Positions 57,265-64,000 of a stretch of 64,000 bases of DNA are shown piece after piece (within the stretch, counting starts at the first letter, position 1; every line of letters starts with the position of its first letter). Source of the stretch: Platerodrilus igneus (Eukaryota > Arthropoda > Insecta > Coleoptera > Lycidae). The translations under genes and the position numbers were made by a program. Location: assembly GCA_036346225.1 (NCBI GenBank), contig JARFIW010000966.1:2108001-2172000 (forward strand), read 5' to 3'. Under the pieces are notes generated by a model. It was not told the DNA's origin and made no database searches. It saw only the letters and a list, made by a program, of their open reading frames with translations.

Positions 57265-57840
57265 ATGCGTTTCGGGATGGGAAAGTTCAGTTTTCCGGTG
57301 AAAAATATGGTAAGGAGCGCATTTCTTCTACGAGACAATACTTTATCGATCAAATTAAAGCACAGACTGATTCAAAGTTTAATCATGCCACACTTTGACT
57401 ATTGTGATATCATTTATTCAAGTTTATCAACGGAACACTGTACAAAACTCAAACGAATATAAAATAGTTGTATTCACTTCATACATAACCTAAAAAAAAC
57501 GAGATCATGTAACTCCACTTTACATAAGCATGGGATGACTTAAATTTGACGACAGAAGAAAATTATTTATAGCTACTTTTCTCTACAGATTGTTCTGAAC
57601 TAAAAGCCCGTCCTATTTAGTATCAAAATTTCTACTTTACCAAACCGTAGTTATAACACTTGGCCTGATGACTTATCTATTGTTGACCATCTTGATTCAC
57701 CAAACCCAGATTTACCACTTTTCTTTTCATGTTGCTTATACATTACTTTGGAAATCAATTCTGCTTAGTATTCGTAATGCTCCAAATTATAGATATCGCA
57801 GACTATACGTTGAGCGTCTACAGGTAGTCGAAGCGTATTA
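57265..57840 (+). pseudogene. CR1/Jockey-like LINE reverse transcriptase C-terminus
   Basis: The frame 57265-57462 reads KLKHRLIQSLIMPHFDYCDI then IYSSLSTEHCTKLKRI, the conserved block after the RT domain of CR1/Jockey-type LINEs. Further blocks continue with frameshifts, including KLFIATFLYRL (near 57565) and SILLSIRNAPNYRYR (near 57760). The polymerase active site lies upstream in the family and is absent here. It is 5'-truncated and inactive. Confidence 0.8.
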
Positions 57841-57949
57841 GTCATCGGTATTTTAAAGTTTACCCAATTTCTTCAGTTGCACTTGATGTGTGTTTGACTC
57901 TGTTATTGTGTGAATGATTTATTTCTTAATTAGTTCTTAATTATGTATT

Positions 57950-58135
57950 AATTATAATTTTTAAGTGTGTAGGTGTAAGGGGGATAGTGCGGGATATATT
58001 ACAAGTAGAGATACGAAAAAAAGAGGTAAAAGTAGACCTATATAGGACTATTACACGCAGATAGTGAAAGATGTGGGCTGTGGGAATTTTAGGGAAACGT
58101 GTAGGATAGCTCAGAATAGGAAACATGTGTAATAA
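57950..58135 (+). mobile_element. RTE-like LINE 3' end
   Basis: GAGGTAAAAGTAGACCTATA, ACGCAGATAGTGAAAGATGT and TTTTAGGGAAACGTGTAGG follow the order seen at the end of RTE copy 1. Only the last coding codons and the tail are present. Confidence 0.75.
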
Positions 58136-58489
58136 AGAAAGTAACCCAAGCTAGTACCATAATATTGCATTAAATGTGAAATACTCTCCACAGACCAATA
58201 TGATCACATGCAACTTATTCACTTCCATTAATTTCAATTTGAAAAATGTATGGAACCCTTGTTTTGTAAACCACGGGGCTTACTGCACTGAAATATCTAC
58301 ACTTAATTGAATATAGTGGGTTCTGTGAGTGGGATTTTGAAATCACTTATAGCTGCCCACGGTTATTCGCTATTATTAATTTGGCTCTGTGATTATCTCA
58401 AATATAGATTGTTAATAAGATATGACACTCTTAGCCCTGGAGGGTGCACCAAAGATCATATCAATTGATATACTTGATATACCTCTTGA

Positions 58490-58620
58490 CAAGTACTGTC
58501 CATTGTACTTAAACCTAATGATTATTATAAACAACTACAGGTGTTGACTTTGCAATATTCTCAAGTAGTGTTGATTGCGCGAAAAAGTTTATTGGAAAAC
58601 AGTTAATTCGGAAAATGTTT
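58490..58620 (+). pseudogene. Integrase fragment related to 11.1 kb
   Basis: TACTTAAACCTAATGATTAT, AACAACTACAGGTGTTG and TTTGCAATATTCTCAA match 11115-11175. The frame reads GVDFAIFSSSVDCAKKFIGK, parallel to the start of the 11139-11421 integrase fragment, then is lost. The catalytic Glu region is absent. Confidence 0.55.
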
Positions 58621-58634
58621 AAGTGTTGGGGATC

Positions 58635-58830
58635 TAGGTAGCCGCAGGTTACCTGACCCCCTTCACATACCACTGAATATCGGTGAAATTGGTATATATG
58701 TAGAAAACAATAGGAGGGGAGCCGAGCTGTATTTAGGCTCTAAAAATTTCAGGGAAACGTGTAGGTTAGTTTAGAATAGGAATCAATGGAGATAGGCGTC
58801 TATCCAGTTCCAGGACTGAAGACCTAATGA
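58635..58830 (+). mobile_element. RTE-tailed non-autonomous element, most complete copy
   Basis: The 5' core AAGTGTTGGGGATCTAGGTA and GGTTACCTGACCCCCTTCAC is followed by GGAGCCGAGCTGTATTTAGG, the TTTCAGGGAAACGTGTAGG tail box, and an end ACTGAAGACCTAATGATGAT identical in type to the LINE termini at 28333 and 23800. The body has no coding frame. It fits a short element carried by the RTE machinery. Confidence 0.7.
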
Positions 58831-59072
58831 TGATGAGGTATAAGTTAGGACATGGTAGCGATATATAGCGAATGTAATATGATTTATACTTTACAATTTT
58901 GTGAAAGATTGCCAATAATAATAATAAAGCCTAATAATAATAATAATAATAAAAAAATTAGGAGGATCTAAATACAATTGCAAATGTTTTATGTGTTGGC
59001 GCAGTTATGGTACTTGAACTTCATAATCAATATCCTTTCGAAGTCTCTGAACAATGACAAATAAAAACCATT

Positions 59073-59459
59073 AAAAAAGATCCCGTTTGGAAAAAAAGTT
59101 TGTTAAAAGAAATTGAAAAGCTAAGAGAAAAATGTGATGCAATTAGAGAATTTTTAAACGGCAATCCATCAGTAAAAATTAAAGTCAATATTAATACTAT
59201 ATTACAGAAGCTAAATTTGGAAAAAAAGCGCCTACTACCAACCACAAACTGCATCAACTCTAAGACGAATTACGTCAAAAAACTAAAGCAAAAGGAGCCA
59301 GAATACGTCGATATAATAAAATTTAAAAAAAAAGTACAAAATAAAAGTTTTGTAATGAACCAAAAACAATTTTTAAATAATCTCTACAGTAATAATGACA
59401 TAAGTTCAAGTTATAAAATTAATGAAGAAGTATTTACAAAATTTTGGGTAACAACTTGA
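59073..59459 (+). pseudogene. R4/Dong-like ORF, N-terminal part
   Basis: A Lys-rich frame starting near 59073 (about 128 codons) with EIEKLREKCDAIREFLNG near its start. It ends at a stop at 59457; the following frame from about 59470 (MADLNAQWLHELNAEVAEI, then KNWKTPAPDNVNNF) is the usual segment leading into RT block 1. Stops at about 59631 and near 59793 break this linker. Confidence 0.7.
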
Positions 59460-59945
59460 TCAAGTACTGTGATGGCTGATTTGAATGCCCAATGGTTGCA
59501 TGAACTTAATGCTGAAGTTGCTGAAATTAAAACCATGGCTGAACCAATATTTAGATATAAAGAAATCACAATCGTAGTTAGTAAACTTAAAAATTGGAAA
59601 ACTCCAGCACCCGATAACGTTAATAACTTTTGATTAAAAAGTTTTAAATCATCACATCAACCGCTAGCAGATTCTTACACAAAAACATTAAAAAAATCAA
59701 AAAACATACCTCAGTATTTATCATTTGGTCAAACATACCTTATTCTGAAGCAAGGAAACCCCGTGGATACTCAAAATTATAGACCAATTACGTGATTATT
59801 AGCGGTCTACAAATTACTAACTAGTCTTATTAAAAATTTTATTTATAAACATTGCAACGAAAACAATATCATTACAACTGAACAGAAGGGATGTGTTAGT
59901 GAATGTTTTGGAAGTAAGGAACAGTTAATATACGACACAATAATT

Positions 59946-60923
59946 ATGAAATGCACACACAGACAAAAAAAACGTAACTTACATTGCTGCTACATAGATT
60001 TCAAGAAAGCATATTATTATGTACCTCATAATTGGTTAATGTTTGTTCTCGACTTGTACAAGATTCACCCTTCTAGTCAAAATTCGTTAAATCACGTAAT
60101 GACAAATTGGAAAACTTTTCTAAATATCAATCAAAGCTCTATATGTTCCATAGGTATAAATCGAGGTATTTTCCAAGGTGATTCCCTGAGTTCACTCTGG
60201 TTTTTCTTAGCAATAAACTCACTTTCTCACTTATTAAAACAAACACACTTAAGTTATAAACTAAATAATAACAGAACCTTTAATCATCTATTATTTATTG
60301 ACGATTTAAAACTTTTTGCCAATTCAAGAAAACAACCAGAGTCATTAGTTCACACCACAAATATTTTCAATAATGTTCTACAAATGGAATTTGAGATAAA
60401 CAAGTTGATTATTATCAAATTAATAAAAGGTTATATTAACTACACTAATGATACTACAATTAATATTAAAGAACTACCACCCGAAGAAACATATAAATAC
60501 TTAGGGTTTCAACAACGCAGAGGAATTGATAATAAATCAGTAAAAAACGAATTGACAAAATTATACAACATGAGAGTAACTAAATTACTAAACACAAAAC
60601 TAAATTCAAAAAATTTAATAACAGCCATAAACTCGTGGTCTGTAGCATCATTATTTTACTCCTTCGGAGTAATAAAATGGACCGAAACTGATTTGGACGG
60701 TTTAGACAGATTAATTTGCAAACTTCTCCCAAAATTCCGTTGTTTGCATCCAAATTTCGATGTTGATAGACTATACATTTCAAGAAAAAACGGCGGAAGG
60801 GGACTATTAAATATAAAAACCTATGTAATAACCAAGTACTTAAAATGCGTGAATACTTTTTCAATAAAAAAAGCAAAATTGTCGAAGATATTTGTAAACA
60901 GGATAATCACTATACACCACTAA
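59946..60923 (+). pseudogene. R4/Dong-like reverse transcriptase
   Basis: 325 open codons. Residues 15-24 (CYIDFKKAYY) are motif A with the catalytic Asp. GIFQGDSLSSLWFFLAINSL (about 74-93) is motif B. LLFIDDLKLFA (about 114-124) is the YxDD box with Ile-Asp-Asp kept. KYLGFQ is the motif D/E region. ISRKNGGRGLLNIK near residue 282 is the GGRGL block typical of this clade. The start is a mere ATG inside the domain; the true ORF began upstream and is broken by stops. A frameshift near 60915 leads into the C-terminal part. Confidence 0.88.
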
Positions 60924-61129
60924 ATATAAAACTGAAAACTTTTCAACCATCAATAAATTCAGAAAAATAACTGATATCATCTTGAAAAGAAAAATACCTG
61001 CATGGTAGATATCCACTACAAATAGACTCTGATGAAGTCGACAAACACCTGTCATTATTAGTTATAAAAAAAGGTTACCTTCACTTGGAAACAGAAAGAT
61101 TCATACTGGCCATCCAAGATAAAGTTATG

Positions 61130-61660
61130 AACCCTCATAATTATGCTAGACATATAATGAAACAAAATGTTATAGACAGATGTAGGAAATGTAACAAACC
61201 AGGGGAATCCATAGAACACATAACATCCGGTTATACTATTTTGCAAACACCGCATACCTAGATCGACATAATGAAGTTGCTGGAATAATACATCAACATT
61301 TGGCACTCAAATACTACTGAAACAATTTGCTCCATACTATAAATACAAACCACTATCAATACTCGAAAATTCATCGTTTGTTCTATACTGCGACAGATCC
61401 ATTATTACTGATAAAAGCATTCACCAACACCGTCCAGATATCTTGCTATTAAATAAAGTGCAACATATCGGGTGCATAATTGATATCGCAGTTCCTCACA
61501 GTAACAATGTATTGAACACGGAAATAACAAAAATATATAAATATCAGGATTTAGCAGAAGAAATTAAACAATTTGGAATTTAACTTCTATAAAAACAATA
61601 CCAATAGTTATATCTGTTGATTGAATAGTAAACAAAAAATTTATAAATTACCTTGAAGCT
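61130..61660 (+). pseudogene. R4/Dong-like zinc knuckle and restriction-like endonuclease remnant
   Basis: RCRKCNKPGESIEHITSG near 61180-61233 is the CCHC knuckle, but the last Cys is replaced by Tyr. Then HRPDILLLNKVQHIG and IIDIAVPHSNN (about 61424-61503) form the RPD...D catalytic motif of the endonuclease that cuts the target. KYQDLAEEIKQF (about 61543-61578) is the following conserved block. Shifts and one stop interrupt the frame. Confidence 0.8.
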
Positions 61661-61849
61661 TTGGATTTAACATGGAGACTTACAATACATCTACAAAAAA
61701 GTGTTATTCTTCACACATGCCGCATAGTGCGCAAGTTTTTATTACTAGGATAAGTTGAATTACTTTCCTATAATCAAAAACCGATGATTTAGTTTATCCA
61801 ATACTATATTACTGAGAATTAAATAGAATAATAATAATAAACGTGTCTT

Positions 61850-62610
61850 ATAGTTCATTGGCTTTAACTTTAGGTTAGCGTCACAACTGGATAAAATGCT
61901 ACATTGTAAATATTAGTTTAAATTCTAATATATTTAGTGAAAGATATAGGTACGAATATGTGCAATGGCAGATGTGTCGAATGACAAATGCTTCGATTTA
62001 CAAGAAGAATTGGTGGCAACACCGTACAAAACTGCCAATTTTTATTGCGATAAATGACAGTATCCTTCAAGCGCAATTCTAGGAATTCGTTTGCATACAG
62101 TTGGCAAAACTCCATTGTACATTTGACGTTATCCTAAAGTTAAACTGAATAGACTATACTGCAATTGCATCTCTAGTAAATAAAATTTACCGCATTAAGC
62201 TGCATATGATTAACGAATTACAGTGTATTATACGAATATATTAAGTAAGCGAAATGTTTGATATTATAGGCTACGCAGCAAGTTATGTGATCCCCCATTT
62301 GTTGTACCTATAAAACTAATAATTAAGAAAGTTATTAGGAAATATTAGGAAATGTGCATCAATGTCATAAAAGACAATTTGTTACAATTTATTTCAGTTT
62401 ATAATCGTTCATGGGAACGGAAGCGCTACAAAGTAGCACAAGGATAAGTGACACTGCAGATGTCAGGTCACAGCCGGTCGTAGGAAGTCACGTACCGAGA
62501 TTACGCAGAAGTAAGCCTGCAACAAAGTAATTATGAATAGCTTTTAAGATAGCAACTATGTATCATGAATAGAGTCAAGTGTAAGCAGACATTAGGTCTG
62601 CAAGTTCCCA
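61850..62610. other. No recognisable gene
   Basis: AT-rich DNA after the Dong-like element. The upstream part of a possible LTR may lie in 62400-62610, but its boundary is not visible. Confidence 0.45.
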
Positions 62611-62616
62611 CAGAAC

Positions 62617-62815
62617 TGTGAGGGGGTAGGGAGATTATATAAGGCCCGCGAGCTCCACTCGCAGGCAGTTCATCAAACGTTCAGTTTTTGCATTGCAGTT
62701 CGTAGATAGCTCATATTGTACAATTAATTAATGTATTTCGACTTAGACTAATTATTCAAGTTTGTCAAAATTCCAATTAATTTCTGTATAATCAAAAATA
62801 AATTTGTTAAAGTTC
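62617..62815 (+). promoter_or_regulatory. LTR-like promoter and polyadenylation signal
   Basis: TTATATAAGGCCCGCGAGC (TATA box near 62636-62644) is followed about 30 bp later by GCAGGCAGTTCATC, an initiator-like site, and about 130 bp later by AATAAA near 62799. This spacing is typical of the U3-R part of insect LTR elements, so a solo LTR is likely. TG..CA ends and a target duplication were not found. A small host promoter is the alternative. Confidence 0.4.
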
Positions 62816-62829
62816 AAAGAAGTCTTTTT

Positions 62830-63322
62830 AAAAAGGACCGCTCGAAGCCACGAACCTTAACTAGCAAAGCTTCGAAAAATATTAACGAACAATAATGTGC
62901 AATACAATTAATATATAGTCAACTTAAACGATTTCCAAAATATCTATAAAATGCGCTTTACAACCAATCACAAATCACCCTATTTATTACTTTCCATTTC
63001 TCGTCCAAGAAAAAAAGAAAAGTATTATATATCTAACGTCATGGCCATTTAGACCACCGGTTAGCCAAAGAGTTTGTGCTTTCTCCATCTATCTCTATGA
63101 CATAACACGCATGAAGAACGCATGCATAGCTGCATCTAAGTTGTGTCTACGCAAAGACACTATTGCAATGGGCAAGTACAATAATGTGTATGCCCGAACC
63201 GTGCGTTGCCTTATTGGTCGGCAGAAATGCTCGCACTCCACAACACAGAAACGCTCAACACCTTGCAAAATGGACGATGTAGAAATTGACTACTGCCAAC
63301 ATTCGCCGCATAAGGAGCCGCT
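62830..63322. other. No recognisable gene
   Basis: The 105-codon frame at 63111-63428 runs into the SINE and has no motif. The bases 63040-63320 are GC-richer than the surroundings. Confidence 0.4.
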
Positions 63323-63333
63323 GGTCGCATTGT

Positions 63334-63633
63334 CTGGGCGGCTCCGTGGCGTAGTTAGTATTGCTTGTAACTACTACGTCCAAGGTCCCGAGTCCGAATC
63401 CCGACACGGTCCGCTTGAAAAATGTTAGGCGAGCATTTTTCACAAAAATACGCCCTCGTTCGGATGAGAGGTAAAATGGAGGTCCCGTGTGTGAGTGTTG
63501 TCACGCACGTTAAAGATTCCTACCTTGCTTGGAACAGCAAGGGTTTGGCAAAACTCAAAATTTTTAGGTAATAAAAACTCCTTTCCTGGCCAATGTAGTA
63601 CCTTCGGGTGGATCATTGGAAAATCACATGTAA
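63334..63633 (+). mobile_element. tRNA-derived SINE, copy D, with 11-bp target duplication
   Basis: GGTCGCATTGT occurs at 63323-63333 and 63634-63644, flanking the element exactly. The head has GGCTCCGTGGCGTAGTTAGT (A box) and GAGTCCGAATCCCG (B box). Body landmarks are GCGAGCATTTTTCACAAAAA, CACGCACGTTAAAG, CTTGCTTGGAACAGCAAGGG and CTGGCCAATGTAGTACCTTC. At 300 bp it is the fullest copy and defines the family ends; the 3' end is AAAATCACATGTAA, not poly-A. Confidence 0.95.
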
Positions 63634-63649
63634 GGTCGCATTGTTTCAT

Positions 63650-64000
63650 TAGGTTGATTTATAGTTCCCGCTGTATATACAAATAAAGTAGTAGCTTTCT
63701 TCATCACGTTCCAGTGATCCTTGATGTATGTATTTGGGCTGAACTCACAAGAGCAACGTCACCGTTTGAACGCACAAGCAGTTTCTATGGAGTCAATTTT
63801 GCACGTTGCACGCCTTTTTCTGGAACGATCTCAGACGCCGACGGTACCAACTACGTTACATCACAAAGTGTACACATTTACATAATAGAAGGACAATTGT
63901 AATTTGGGTTTTGATTAAAATGCATTGCAGTTTATAAACTGTATAAACTTTTGTTTTTAATGACTTATATTAATTGAAAGTAAAACTTTTGCGTACCCAA
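63650..64000. other. No recognisable gene
   Basis: The 62-codon frame at 63714-63902 (plus) has no motif. The window ends in AT-rich DNA. Confidence 0.45.

Larger units (their letters stand above)
58913..61842 (+). mobile_element. R4/Dong-like LINE bounded by (TAA)n
   Basis: The element starts after (TAA)n runs at 58915-58927 and 58931-58952 and ends in (TAA)n at 61826-61841. It encodes an N-terminal region, a reverse transcriptase, a CCHC-like knuckle and a C-terminal restriction-like endonuclease, the single-ORF plan of R4/Dong elements. Dong of silkworm is known to insert in TAA repeats, and both borders fit that. Several stops and frameshifts make it inactive, but it is nearly full-length in the coding part. 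Confidence 0.85.

Noticed and set aside
63340..63420. Genuine tRNA gene
   Set aside because: A and B boxes are present, but the acceptor and anticodon stems do not pair well. The segment is the head of a 300-bp SINE with target-site duplication.

Overview
This window looks like repeat-dense arthropod DNA, most likely from an insect. It is AT-rich and has no bacterial gene layout. Nearly every recognisable coding trace belongs to a transposable element, and the LINE clades seen (R1-like, R4/Dong-like, RTE-like), the tRNA-derived SINEs and the TCAGT-type initiators all fit arthropods. Only one exon (22703-23003, minus) looks like an ordinary host gene. Almost all element genes carry stops, frameshifts or deletions.

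Layout. 2.3-4.3 kb holds an R1-clade-like LINE remnant. 6.4 kb holds SINE copy A. 7.2-9.2 kb holds RTE-like LINE copy 1. 11.1 kb holds a DDE integrase fragment. 15.2-17 kb holds a Ty3/gypsy pol remnant interrupted by SINE copy B. 22.0 kb (minus) has an LTR-type primer-binding-site-like sequence. 22.7-23.0 kb is the candidate host exon. 23.8-26.2 kb is RTE copy 3 (minus). 28-30.9 kb has a duplicated core promoter driving a C2H2 zinc-finger ORF, with LINE tails in between.

34.0-38.9 kb and 43.5-50.0 kb hold two large elements with the same terminal inverted repeats (5' AGTAGAG). They carry remnants of one gene: a zinc-finger N-terminal region and the C-terminus of a family-B DNA polymerase of the protein-primed Polinton/bidnavirus-like kind. 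The second element is a 6.5-kb inverted repeat with about 2.59-kb arms, and one arm adjoins a perfect 108-bp palindrome. Several polymerase copies are internally deleted so that the 5' region joins the last codons directly, as in defective genomes.

50.2-53.7 kb is a separate non-coding element with long inverted repeats, bounded on both sides by (TA)n. 57.3-57.8 kb is a CR1/Jockey-like LINE end. 58.9-61.8 kb is an R4/Dong-like LINE bounded by (TAA)n. 62.6 kb has an LTR-like promoter. 63.3-63.6 kb is SINE copy D with a clean target-site duplication.

How the parts relate. The RTE-like LINE shares its 3' tail with a short non-autonomous repeat, which it probably mobilised. The tRNA-SINE family landed in the gypsy remnant and in the polymerase element, which gives relative insertion ages. 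The remaining long stretches hold no gene I can support. All identifications come from reading motifs by eye; no database search was made.
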